Positions 26,593 to 36,394 of a DNA stretch of 64,000 bases are shown here, piece by piece (the stretch's first letter is position 1; the number at the start of each line of letters is the position of its first letter). The stretch lies in contig CAYJLG010000013.1 in the NCBI GenBank assembly GCA_964371035.1, positions 1-64,000 of the forward strand, in the 5' to 3' direction. Origin of the DNA: UBA1535 sp964371035. Lineage in GTDB: Bacteria; Bacillota; Clostridia; Tissierellales; Sedimentibacteraceae. The position numbers were made by a program, and so were the translations under genes. Under the pieces are notes generated by a model. The model worked only from the letters and a program-made list of their open reading frames with translations, was not told the DNA's origin and did no database searches.

Positions 26593-27387
26593 TTAAGTTT
26601 TTTTCACATAGTGTTTAATTGTCAATTTATATTTTCCACTTCTAGTATTTCCATTTTCATCAAAAATAAAAAATCTACCAAATTTTCTAATCGAAATTAA
26701 ATCACCTTTTTTAACATTATGAGCAACTCTTTCTTCAATAGAGAAATTCACCTTTACATCGCCTGACCTAATTATATCTGAGCAAAAATCTCTAGATTTA
26801 TTAATTAACGATTTTACCACGTTATCTAGTCGCATCGAAGTTGTATTTATAGTTATCAAGTCATGGTCAGGTTCTTTATATTCAACATCAGATAATAATA
26901 TGTCTTTAATTTCTATTTTATTTTTCCCAATTTGTTCTAATCCAAAAGATATAATATCTCTAAATTCTTTGTGCAAGATTACATCTGCAAAACTATCATG
27001 CACATAAATATCACCTATTTTATCTCTATCCACGCCTAAGCTCATTATAGAACCTAGATAATCTTTATGGTCTAAATCTCTAAATTTTGATTTATTAAAG
27101 ATTCTAACAGCACAAACAAAATCATTAATATCTATTTCATCAATGAATTCAGGATATAAAATTAAACTTTTCCTTTCACTATATAAATAGTCAGGGAAAA
27201 GTTTAAAATTAATATTACAATTATTAATTATAGGCATGCTATACTCAATTACATTTTGAGTCGAAAAATCTGTAGCATTTATTACAGATCTTCGTTCTAC
27301 AAGTTGAGCTTTATCTGCAATTTTTCTTACTGCTAGTTTAGTTGTTTCATCTGCAATAAAATCATAATATTTATTAAAATCTTTCAT
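26593..27387 (-). CDS. ylmH: YlmH-family S4-domain RNA-binding protein
   Basis: 264 residues. Central RIFNKSKFRDLDHKDYLGSIMSLGVDRDKIGDI is the YlmH signature and the C-terminal S4 domain (about 180-245) contains TTSMRLDNVVKSLINKSR. YlmH proteins act with stalled ribosomes and sit in the cell division cluster next to sepF and yggT. Here between yggT and mtnN. Confidence 0.9.
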   Translation of the reverse strand: MKDFNKYYDFIADETTKLAVRKIADKAQLVERRSVINATDFSTQNVIEYSMPIINNCNINFKLFPDYLYSERKSLILYPEFIDEIDINDFVCAVRIFNKSKFRDLDHKDYLGSIMSLGVDRDKIGDIYVHDSFADVILHKEFRDIISFGLEQIGKNKIEIKDILLSDVEYKEPDHDLITINTTSMRLDNVVKSLINKSRDFCSDIIRSGDVKVNFSIEERVAHNVKKGDLISIRKFGRFFIFDENGNTRSGKYKLTIKHYVKKT

Positions 27388-27398
27388 TATCTCTCACT

Positions 27399-27668
27399 CT
27401 AAATTAATACTAACAAGATATTGGCAATAATGTCTATAAGCAAAAATGCTATAATTGGAGAAATATCAAACATTCCGCCATTAAAACCTATTTTATCTAA
27501 CAGCATTCTGCATGGAGCTAAAATAGGATCTGTAATTTTATATATAATCTCACCAAATTGGCTAATCCTTAAAGATTGCACATAAGAAGTAATGATTCTT
27601 ATGATTATAGCTATCTTAGCTGATTCCGCAACTATTATTAAAATATTTTCAATCGAATTTGTTAACAT
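27399..27668 (-). CDS. YggT family membrane protein
   Basis: 89 residues with two TM helices and the YggT motif ITSYVQS...ITDPILAPCRMLLDKIG. Role unresolved in the family, linked to osmotic response and division. Lies between sepF and ylmH, as in most Firmicutes. Confidence 0.9.
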   Translation of the reverse strand: MLTNSIENILIIVAESAKIAIIIRIITSYVQSLRISQFGEIIYKITDPILAPCRMLLDKIGFNGGMFDISPIIAFLLIDIIANILLVLI

Positions 27669-27682
27669 ACAACTTATCCTTC

Positions 27683-28141
27683 TTAATTGCTAAAATATAG
27701 ATTTTTTTCAAATTTTTCTTTTTCACTCATTCTTCCATCAATTTGAACATTTAAAGGAGCTATAACGAAAATTCCTTTTGAAACTTTCTGAATACTTGCT
27801 TCTAATGCATAAACAGCACCTTTAATAAATTCAAAAATTTGTCTTTGATCCTCTAAATCAAGACTCTCAATGTTTAATACTACTGCTTTTCTGTTTTTCA
27901 ATTCATCAACTGCTCTAGTGCAATCCTCATATTTTTCAGGTTCACAAATAAAAAGTTTCATATCAGAATTAGAATGCACTTTTATAACGTTGTTTTTTCT
28001 TTGAAATATGTTTTGATTAGATTCAACCGATTTTACGTTATCATTTTGCGCCTGTACCTGTTCTTCTTCCATCAAATCATCATCCTCATCTTCTATGTCT
28101 GTCAAGCCAATAAAATCCTTAACCTTATTAAATATACTCAT
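27683..28141 (-). CDS. sepF: Cell division protein SepF
   Basis: 152 residues. An N-terminal amphipathic membrane-anchoring helix (MSIFNKVKDFIGL), an acidic linker (IEDEDDDLMEEE), and a C-terminal SepF domain (about 60-145) with AVVLNIESLDLEDQRQIFEFIKGAVYAL. SepF binds FtsZ at the septum. The ATG at 28141 is 8 bases after GGAGG; a longer frame upstream lacks a ribosome site. Confidence 0.94.
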   Translation of the reverse strand: MSIFNKVKDFIGLTDIEDEDDDLMEEEQVQAQNDNVKSVESNQNIFQRKNNVIKVHSNSDMKLFICEPEKYEDCTRAVDELKNRKAVVLNIESLDLEDQRQIFEFIKGAVYALEASIQKVSKGIFVIAPLNVQIDGRMSEKEKFEKNLYFSN

Positions 28142-28166
28142 TATTTTTCCTCCAATTCTACTTGTT

Positions 28167-28862
28167 TTATTTATAAATTCTACTGCCGAAAATAGCAGTT
28201 CCAATTCTTACAATATTCGCACCTTCTTCAATAGCAACATCATAGTCATTTGTCATTCCCATAGATAAAAATTTCATCTCTACGTTGTTAAAATTCATGC
28301 CTGCAACCTTATCATAAAGTGATTTCATTTCTTTAAAAACCCATCTAACGTCTTCCTTATTTTCTTCAAATGGAGCTACGGTCATAAGCCCCACTATTTT
28401 TATATTTTCAAGATTTTCAATTTCTTTCAAAAAAGGTAACAATTCATCTTTCTTCAATCCAAACTTACTTTCTTCTTCACCAATATTCATCTCCACTAAA
28501 ACTTGAGACACTATATCATGTTGTTTAGATCTCTTGTCTATCTCTTGAGCTAAAGACATGCTTTCTAAAGAATGAATAAGTTTTGCTTTATCAATAATAT
28601 ATTTAACTTTATTTTTTTGCAAATGCCCAATGAAATGCCAGTTTATTTCTTTATCAGAATTTTGTTCAAATTTGTTTACTAACTCTTGGACTTTGTTCTC
28701 ACCAAGATTTTGTATCCCTGCATCAAATGCCTCTATCGCTTTATCATAACTAACTGTCTTAGAAACTGCAATCACAGTAATATCATCAAGTGTTTTATTA
28801 ACTTTTTTCGCTGAATTTTCAACGTTTTTTAAAATTTCACTTACATTTATTGATATATCCAC
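28167..28862 (-). CDS. PLP homeostasis protein (YggS/PROSC family)
   Basis: 231 residues, alanine-racemase N-terminal-like barrel. PLP lysine is Lys35 in IAVSKTVSYD; GENKVQELV, WHFIGHLQKNKVKYI and MGMTNDYDVAIEEGANIVRIGTAIFG complete the signature. Not an enzyme; it buffers PLP. Start is GTG with AGGAGG 5 bases upstream. Part of the ylmE-sepF-yggT-ylmH cluster. Confidence 0.93.
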   Translation of the reverse strand: MDISINVSEILKNVENSAKKVNKTLDDITVIAVSKTVSYDKAIEAFDAGIQNLGENKVQELVNKFEQNSDKEINWHFIGHLQKNKVKYIIDKAKLIHSLESMSLAQEIDKRSKQHDIVSQVLVEMNIGEEESKFGLKKDELLPFLKEIENLENIKIVGLMTVAPFEENKEDVRWVFKEMKSLYDKVAGMNFNNVEMKFLSMGMTNDYDVAIEEGANIVRIGTAIFGSRIYK

Positions 28863-28871
28863 AAATTCCTC

Positions 28872-29999
28872 CTAGTCGACAATCTGTCCTTCATAAGTAT
28901 TATTAGGATTTAGGACTGCTTTGTCATAAGCTTTAACTGTATAATATTTTTTTTCATCAATATAAATTGCACCCCTACTACCTTCAGATGCTACTTCACC
29001 TTGATCAACTACGTAAAAATCATAATTTTCACCAATAATATCAATTGGAAAAAATTTAACTATATTGCTTATGTCTACGATGTATATCCCTGTTAACCCA
29101 TCTTTTTCAATTACCGCTCTTTTATCAATAATGATTCCATCGTTGATTTCATGTATAAGTTGAGCACTTACTTCTCTCATATTATATATTCTATGAAAAT
29201 AATCATCAAATCTAACTACAACTACAGAGTTTTCGTTGCTTGGATTAATTTTTTCGATGTAACCATAAATAAAGTCTTCATGCCCATCTATTCTTACTCT
29301 TATATAGCTTCCTTCACTATATAATTCTATGTCATCGTTACTTACTAAAAAAGCAATATAATAATAATAATTTGAAATCACTTTTAACAAATCATCATGC
29401 GTTTCGACGTAACTCAAGTCTTGAGTATTATATGGAACGACCTCTAAGTCAGTAAATTTGCTAGGCATTACATCTAATGCTTCTTCAAATAAAAAATGTT
29501 CTTCTACTCCATCAAATTCATATGATAAAAACCCAGAGACAGGTGAAAATACAGGATATTTTCCTAAATTTAAGGCTTGTTCATAAATTTGTTTGAACAT
29601 CAGTAAATCCGATTCTTCATATCCTACATATTTCACTTCAGAAGAGCTCCCCATTGCAATAGAACTATTAATATTTTCAAGTGCAGAATCTATCATTTCA
29701 ATTTCTTTTATGATTTGTGAAGTACTATCTGCAGTGTGAATATCTGCTAAATATGCTGCTTCAAAGACTTTATCGCCTTCTTCGTATGAAAATTCTATTT
29801 CACCAATACAATCTGCTTCAACAATTTTCTCATCTTTTATTACAATGCCTGTATATTCTCTTACACCTTCTAATTCACCAAATTCCAAAAATGAAGTGTC
29901 AATTTTACCTAAAAATCCATTTAAAAAGTAAATTGAAACTCCAAGCAAAACTACAATTATTAAATATATACTAAAAAAATTATTTTTCTTTTGTGACAT
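28872..29999 (-). CDS. HlyD-like membrane-anchored protein of the division cluster
   Basis: 375 residues. A short cytosolic start (MSQKKNNF), one TM helix at about 10-30, then an extracellular region with a split barrel-hybrid (HlyD/biotinyl-like) segment EADCIGEIEFSYEEGDKVFEA. The rest is soluble and acidic. Proteins of this kind precede yggS-sepF in many clostridia; the function is not established. The start at 29999 is chosen because the promoter TATAAT lies at 30033-30038, upstream codons would not be transcribed. First gene of the long minus-strand run. Confidence 0.75.
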   Translation of the reverse strand: MSQKKNNFFSIYLIIVVLLGVSIYFLNGFLGKIDTSFLEFGELEGVREYTGIVIKDEKIVEADCIGEIEFSYEEGDKVFEAAYLADIHTADSTSQIIKEIEMIDSALENINSSIAMGSSSEVKYVGYEESDLLMFKQIYEQALNLGKYPVFSPVSGFLSYEFDGVEEHFLFEEALDVMPSKFTDLEVVPYNTQDLSYVETHDDLLKVISNYYYYIAFLVSNDDIELYSEGSYIRVRIDGHEDFIYGYIEKINPSNENSVVVVRFDDYFHRIYNMREVSAQLIHEINDGIIIDKRAVIEKDGLTGIYIVDISNIVKFFPIDIIGENYDFYVVDQGEVASEGSRGAIYIDEKKYYTVKAYDKAVLNPNNTYEGQIVD

Positions 30000-30032
30000 A
30001 CCAAACACACCGCTATCTGCATAATTAACATG

Positions 30033-30062
30033 ATTATAACACAACTTCTGCAATGTTTGCAA
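30033..30062 (-). promoter_or_regulatory. Promoter of the HlyD-yggS-sepF run
   Basis: TTGCAA-N18-TATAAT with extended -10 (TGT) on the minus strand. Predicted transcription start near 30026, 25-30 bases before the ATG. Confidence 0.75.
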
Positions 30063-30090
30063 GCTAAAAATATTGAAAATTAGTCATAAT

Positions 30091-30136
30091 AAAAAAGCCT
30101 GCTAATAGTGAAAGCACTATCAAGCAGGTTTTTTTA
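30091..30136. terminator. Strong bidirectional terminator after the surface-protein gene
   Basis: AAAAAAACCTGCTT and the complementary arm on the minus strand frame an inner ATAGTG/CACTAT stem; T-runs on both sides. It ends the surface-protein transcript and shields the promoter at 30033. Confidence 0.9.
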
Positions 30137-30168
30137 TAAAATACGCAACTATGTGTAGATATTTTTTG

Positions 30169-33100
30169 CTAAATCGCTGTATTATCTAACGAATCTTGAT
30201 CATCTTCTTCATCGTCATTTTCTTTTTTTCTACCTAATACATAAATTTGTAGTATTTGAATTGCTGTAATCAATGCAAACCACAAACTAAATCTATCGAA
30301 TATAACCATAGGAGCAGTAAAATCTTGAGTTATAAATAAGAATATAGTTATTATCACTGATAAAACAATTGACAACAATTTCGCAAATCTTCTCTTAAAT
30401 TTACCTTCTTTATTTTCGTCTTCTTTGTCTTCTTCATTGTTTTTCATTTCAGCAATTCTATCTGCATTTTCTTCATCTTCCTCATCTTCTTCATCTTTTT
30501 TCTTACGTTTAATGATGAAGATAAAAGCAGCTAAAATTGTTAATAATGTCATACAAAGGTCAAATAAGCTCCATCCACTTCCAGCTCCCGTAGGTTCTGG
30601 TTCTACTCCTAAATCCATGTTTCCAAGTGGCACTCCACCTTCTACTATAAATGTAGTTTCTTCAATTGTTCCACTCTCAAATTCTACAACTACAGTATAT
30701 TCGCCATCAGGTAAAGTCGCAATAAACTCAGGTGAAATACTAAGTTTTCCTGATTCATCAACAGTAAAGTCTTCTTCTGTTATGTCTGTACCCTCAATTT
30801 GAATGTTTTTAGGTGGTTCTGGTAATTCCATATCTATTCCACCAGTTGATGTTCCTGTAGTAGGAATTGATGGAGTTGTATCTGTCTCAGGTTCTGTTTC
30901 AGGTTCTGGATCTGGTGTCGGATCTGGGTCCGGTGTCGGATCTGGGTCCGGTGTTGGATCTGGGTCCGGTGTTGGATCTGGGTCCGGTGTTGNNNNNNNN
31001 NNNNNNNNNNNNNNNNNNNNNNNNNNNNNNNNNNNNNNNNNNNNNNNNNNNNNNNNNNNNNNNNNNNNNNNNNNNNNNNNNNNNNNNNNNNNGGATCTGG
31101 GTCCGGTGTTGGATCTGGATCCGGTGTTGCTCCTTCATTTATGTTTTCAAAGATCGGATAATATATTTCACTTTTAGTAATATTTTCAAGATTTACACTA
31201 TCTCCGTTTCCATCTTTAGAAGTATTCCATTCTACAAAAATCATGCCTGCAGGCACATGCTGTGGCGATCCAGGATCGATTCCATTATCATTCAAAATTA
31301 CATATTGGATCTCATCTGTTTCACCACCACTGCTACCATCATAAAAATCTTTAAATATTATTGTGTATTCAGGTGTTATTGTTGCAGTTCCATCATGAGC
31401 AGTAATAATCGATCTCGAGGCTGCTTGTTCGGCAGTTGTTATTTTATATCTGTACGTAATATCATTGTCATTTTCATCGACAATTACTATACTCGACAAA
31501 TCAACTCTAACATCATCCCTTACTATCTCTGTTTCACTCAATACAGCATCTTCAACTATGATTTTTAAAGTCTTAATTTTTGCGCCTTCTTCCAACAATC
31601 CGTTTACTATATAGTCTGCAGTTTCATAATCATTTTCATTCGAAACTGTGACTTCATTTTGTGCATCAAAGGTAAAAGTTATTTTATCATCTGAGATTTC
31701 AGGACTGTCAGTATCTTCAAATCTTGTGCTATCTGCAAATCTAACTTCAGCATCTTTATCGTCAAACTCTACTCTATATACTAAAGCTAAATCCTTTGCG
31801 GTTATTTCTAATCTGATTTTATCTGCAAATTTAGGATAAAACAGCATGTCTTTTTTAATGCTTGTCAAATCGCCTTCTTGCATAGGTCTGTCATCAGAGC
31901 TATCTCCTAATACACCGTCATCATACATCCATTCGACAAAATAACTATCAAATGGTGGCTCTGGATCTTCTGCTAAACTTGCATTATTACCATATAAAAC
32001 TTTTTCAACAGTATCATCATCTGAAGAATTTTCAGCATCACCTTTAAATACTACTATATATTCAGGTGTGACAATCACATCGCTAGTTTTGACAATAAAT
32101 TTCTCCTCAGCTGTGAAATATCTTTCTGTCACATCTATAGTTTCACCATCAACTACTGTAGTTATCTTTACGTTTGATGACAATATTTGTGATATTGATA
32201 ATTCATCTACGTATGTCTTTATGTTTTCTGGATCTAACAATAAATCTTCTACATTTATTTCAATTTCTATGCCTTCTATCTTGTGTCCTTCAGTTAATCC
32301 GTCGATTTCGAAATAAGTATCGTTTAATTCTAACGTCAATTTTAGCATCTTATTTTCTTTATCGACTTCGATATTTTCATTGTCTAGTTTTTCATCTTCA
32401 AATCTAACTGCATCGTCTAAAACAGTATATATCATTTTTAATTGTTTAGGAGTTATTGTCAATGCTATTTTATCTGCATACACAGGATAAAATGTTATAT
32501 CATCTTGTATATTAGTCAATTTTTCTTTTAATTCTTCTTCACTTAATGCACCTTTAAATTCATCATCATCTGGATTTACATCAGACCATCCAACAAAATA
32601 GTAATCATCAGGAGCATTAGGTTTTTCGGTTGGTATATCAATGCTTTCACCTTTTGGTATATCTAAATTAACTGTATACATCGTATCATTAAAATTATTG
32701 TCTTCAAACTTAACATTAACTTCTTCTATCGGCAATTTCAGGCTATTAGAAACAATATTACTTAACGCTACTAAATCACTAGTTGTCGTGACTTTGCCAT
32801 CCTCAATAGTCACATTCATATCTTTGCCTACAAATGCATCATATGCATCTGTAAAAGTATACATCGCTTGATTTTCGATATCGATTTTATTGTTTGTTCC
32901 TTCTGCATAAATAAAATCACCATTTTCGTCTTTAGGTGCTTTTACTAACACTTCAAAGGAGAAGGTTTTTATAGTTGGAGTTTTGAGTGAAGTAGCATCA
33001 GTATCATCAGGTTTTGCTATATCAGTATTTATCTCTATTCTAGCATCACCAACAGTATCATTAAAACTCATTATACTGTCGTCACTCACAGGTATTCCAT

Positions 33101-35285
33101 CTACCATAAACGAACCCTCAACAAACTCTGTATGTTCAGGAATATAGTCATGAATTACGATATTTTTTACATCTAACTCACCTTCATTTTCTAGTGCTAA
33201 GTTATATCTTATTTTATTTCCTACTACTAATTCTATGCTTGCATTATTGTTTTCATCAATGATTTCAGCTGTTTTAGTCACAGTTATATCAGAGTTATCA
33301 CCAGTAACAATAAATTTTGCAGGAACTTCAAGTTCCAAGTATTCAAATTTGTTTGTTTTTCCATTTATATAGCCAATTTTAGCTTTGCCTTCATTAGTAT
33401 CATGTTCTGATTCTCCATCAGGAAGCATACTAGTATTAACTTTTTGATAAAAACTTAGTCGTGCCTTAGACACATCTACTACTTCATCTGCTGAAATTTG
33501 TAACTTATCCATCTTCCATGTTAGTTGTCTTGTAGTTTCGTCATAAGTCACCATGCCTATATCATTGATGCTATCGTAAGATTCTGTCATGGTTTTAGGA
33601 TTGCCGTCACTATCTTTTACTTCCCAAGTAACTTCTATTGGGTGGTCTTTATCTACCATAAAATCAAAACTTTCACCAATAGTATCAGTAAAGTCGACTG
33701 CTAGAGATTTCAATATTTCTTCTAAAGCATCATAGACTTCCATTACGTTTTCAGATCCTACAATGTTAAAATACGACTCTCCCGCTACATCAGATGCCAT
33801 TTTTTCTAATGGTGTTGAACCTGTAGGAATCATATCCATTCCTACAGTGTATACTGTAAATCCATATTTTTCTTCTAATTCTTCAATTTTTTCATATACT
33901 CCTGTTGTTGATGCAGATTCACCGTCAGATAGAAAAATAATATACCTTTGCCTACCTTCTAAAATTTGATCTTTAAATATTTCTTCAACTTGGTCAAGTC
34001 CTACAAGATAGTTAGTTCCAGTATATCCATTTGTATACCCATATTCGATAGGAACTTCAGCTCCTATATCCGGAAGTGTATCATAGTAACTTAAAGCTGG
34101 ATACAGTGACGAATAGTAATTTAAGCTTCCTGAATAAGTAACTAATCCAACTCTATTATTCACCAAATTCCCGTTTTCAGCATCCTTTGCATTTAGCACT
34201 ACTGAAGAAAGTTTTGAGATGACATATTTTGACATCATCATCCTATCATAGCATCCTGATTCTGTTAATTCTGCCAAATCTGTAATTTCATAAATATTAA
34301 TGTCGTCATCTCCAGGTTTAGTATTAATAAAATCAGGCGAAACATATAGGTGCTTAGTTTCATTAAAATCTATTGCACTCGACTCTTCGCTTTTTATCAT
34401 GTTTTTATTATCCAAACCAACTTCTGTTTTAGAAGGAATACTTGTAACACGTGAAAAATATACATCTATTTCATCAACACCTTCAGTTGTTTGTTCAAAA
34501 AAAGTAGGTTTAATTGCTGTACCTGTAATTGCTGTACCTGTAGTGACTCTTTCATAATGTTGATTTATTGGAGGATCTGTTTTGTCATAAGTTATACTCA
34601 CATTTGCTGCAGTAATGTTTGCACTATATTGAGCATTATATTCATCTGCCGCCTTGCTTTTAACTTTACTCACAAATGTAGATGCACCCCAAGCATTTGG
34701 GATATTTTCATCATTATTAAATAAATAATAATAATTAGTTCCACCAATTTTTGCATCTATCATATAATAATGATTCTCGTTTAAACATAAACAAGTGTAT
34801 TGTTTATCACCTCCATCAACATCCATATTCATAGAGCCTGATTGATCTACTATAAATAAAACATCGGCAGGTGTCGAGCCAACTCTTCCATAAAAATCCA
34901 TATCAATTTTTACTATACCATTCGCCTTGTCTTCTTCAGAAGCAAAGTAGGCATTTTTTTCGCCCGCTGCTTGGACACCCGTATCTTTAACCTCTGTTGA
35001 TAAATTCTCCATCGATGCACTAAAATCTTTACCACCATATTGTAAGTCAGTGTTAGTTATTTGAAGGTTAGTATCATTTACTTTTATTGAATCACCTTCT
35101 GTATTATTATCTGCTCTATCAACAGAGTAGACTTTTCCCTTTTCACTATCATCTGGGTTTATAGCACCATTCGTTGCATCCACTAGTGGTAACAATATTC
35201 TACCCAATATTAGGAAAAACACTACAGCTAGTGCCGTATATCTGGCAAAACTTAACGCAGATACTTCATTTTTGAAAATTTTCAT
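30169..35285 (-). CDS. Giant VWA/InlB-repeat surface protein, interrupted by a scaffold gap
   Basis: Reads as two frames that meet at a 100-N gap (30993-31092); joined, at least about 1,670 residues. Order: N-terminal TM/signal at about 14-36; VWA domain with MIDAS DQSGS (147-151) and a large insertion; a DUF11-like region about 670-800 (SDITVTKTAEI); then three InlB-type B-repeats (YFVGW, YFVEW, FVEW) alternating with two copies of a related module (DKIALTITPKQL, DKIRLEITAKDL); a PDPTPD repeat; a C-terminal part with three TM helices and charged loops (KRKKKDEEDEED). Function: adhesion or host binding, inferred. AAGGAG 11 bases before the ATG. Gap length must restore frame (see findings). 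Confidence 0.8.
30901..31134 (-). repeat. 18-bp coding tandem repeat (PDPTPD) with assembly gap
   Basis: Unit GGATCTGGGTCCGGTGTT (plus strand), about five copies left of the gap and two right of it; the minus strand encodes Pro-Asp-Pro-Thr-Pro-Asp. The copies differ only by single bases, which explains why the assembly broke at 30993-31092. Confidence 0.9.
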
Positions 35286-35386
35286 AATTAAATAAACTCC
35301 TTTTACTTTTAAAACTATTTCTATCGCCTACTAATACACATCTACGCAATAATATATGATTGGCTATATCATTTGGATTTATAATG

Positions 35387-35466
35387 ACATTTTTGCATGT
35401 ATATTCATTGATATATCAACATTTTTGCAATCATATCATACTAAGGTTACATTTCGGTTACATTTC
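35387..35466. promoter_or_regulatory. Regulatory repeats upstream of the surface-protein gene
   Basis: Two direct copies of ACATTTTTGCA (35387-35397, 35419-35429; 32-bp period) flank a perfect palindrome TTGATATATCAA (35408-35419). Just upstream GGTTACATTTC is tandemly duplicated (35445-35455, 35456-35466), an 11-bp spacing typical of OmpR/PhoB-family response regulator sites. A clear -35/-10 pair is not seen. Confidence 0.5.
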
Positions 35467-35537
35467 ATCAAAAAAATTACACTAATTTAGAATTATTTAG
35501 CTTTTAATAAATAAAATTACACACTTAGAATTTGATT

Positions 35538-36356
35538 TTAATTTTGTGATAACGTATAAACATCTAACCTTCTATGTGCTAAAAGAGGAAGTTCTCCCCT
35601 TACTCTATCTACCTCGTCAAAAAAAACATCGCAAATAATCATAGTTTCTTTTTCATCTGCTTGCGCAATTACGTCACCCCATGGTGAAGCTACCATAGAA
35701 TGTCCATACGAAACATAGCAACCATTTATATCTCTTGCAGGTGCAGTACCTATTGTATATACTTGATTGTCAAGAGCTCTAGTTCTAAATAAAATTTCCC
35801 AATGTGCAGGTCCAGTAGTCATATTAAACGCACCAGGAACAACTATCGCTTTAGCTCCTTTTTCAACTAAAAGCCTCGATAGCTCTGGAAACCTAAAATC
35901 ATAACAAACTACTACTCCTACCTTCCCAAACTCCGTATCAAACACACAAATTTCCTTACCTGCACTTAAAGTATCAGATTCTTTAAACATCTGCCCATCT
36001 TTTATATTTATATCAAACAAATGCATCTTACGATGCTTTCCTACTTGTTTGCCGTTTCTATCAAAAACGTATGACGTATTAAAGACTTTGCCTTCATCAT
36101 CAATCTCAGGAATAGAACCAGCAACAAGAAAAACTTTATTTTCTTTGGCTATACGAGATAACTCTTGCCACTGTTTTCCTTTCTCTTTTTCAGCATAAAC
36201 AGGGAAATTTTCAGTCTTATATGGACAATTAAACATCTCTGGCAAAACTACTAGATCTACACCTTTCGTTTTTGCTTCTACTATATATTTTTCAACTTTT
36301 ACCGTATTATCATTTTTATCTGTTGAAACAGCCATTTGTACTAGTGCAACTTTCAT
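35538..36356 (-). CDS. Carbon-nitrogen hydrolase, omega-amidase/Nit2-like
   Basis: 272-residue nitrilase-superfamily amidase. Catalytic triad Glu40 (VVLPEMFNCPY), Lys110 (HRKMHLFD) and Cys151 (VVVCYDFRFPE). The MFNCPY and HLFDI segments fit the Nit2/omega-amidase branch that hydrolyses alpha-ketoglutaramate and similar amides. The start at 36356 begins at the family N-terminus; GGAGG is 11 bases upstream, and an upstream in-frame ATG falls inside that site. Third gene of the ridA operon. Confidence 0.87.
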   Translation of the reverse strand: MKVALVQMAVSTDKNDNTVKVEKYIVEAKTKGVDLVVLPEMFNCPYKTENFPVYAEKEKGKQWQELSRIAKENKVFLVAGSIPEIDDEGKVFNTSYVFDRNGKQVGKHRKMHLFDINIKDGQMFKESDTLSAGKEICVFDTEFGKVGVVVCYDFRFPELSRLLVEKGAKAIVVPGAFNMTTGPAHWEILFRTRALDNQVYTIGTAPARDINGCYVSYGHSMVASPWGDVIAQADEKETMIICDVFFDEVDRVRGELPLLAHRRLDVYTLSQN

Positions 36357-36394
36357 AAAACAATATTCCTCCATTTCAATGTTAAAAAGTTTAA

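Noticed and set aside
30850..30870. Sortase-type motif IPTTG in the surface protein
   Set aside because: It is followed by more than 200 residues with several TM helices rather than the short sorting tail.
30901..31134. CRISPR-like short repeats
   Set aside because: Units are 18 bp, directly adjacent without spacers, and encode a Pro-Asp linker.
30834..31138. Frames reading QHRTQI or NTGPRS in the repeat region
   Set aside because: They are out-of-frame readings of the PDPTPD repeat created by the arbitrary 100-N gap.
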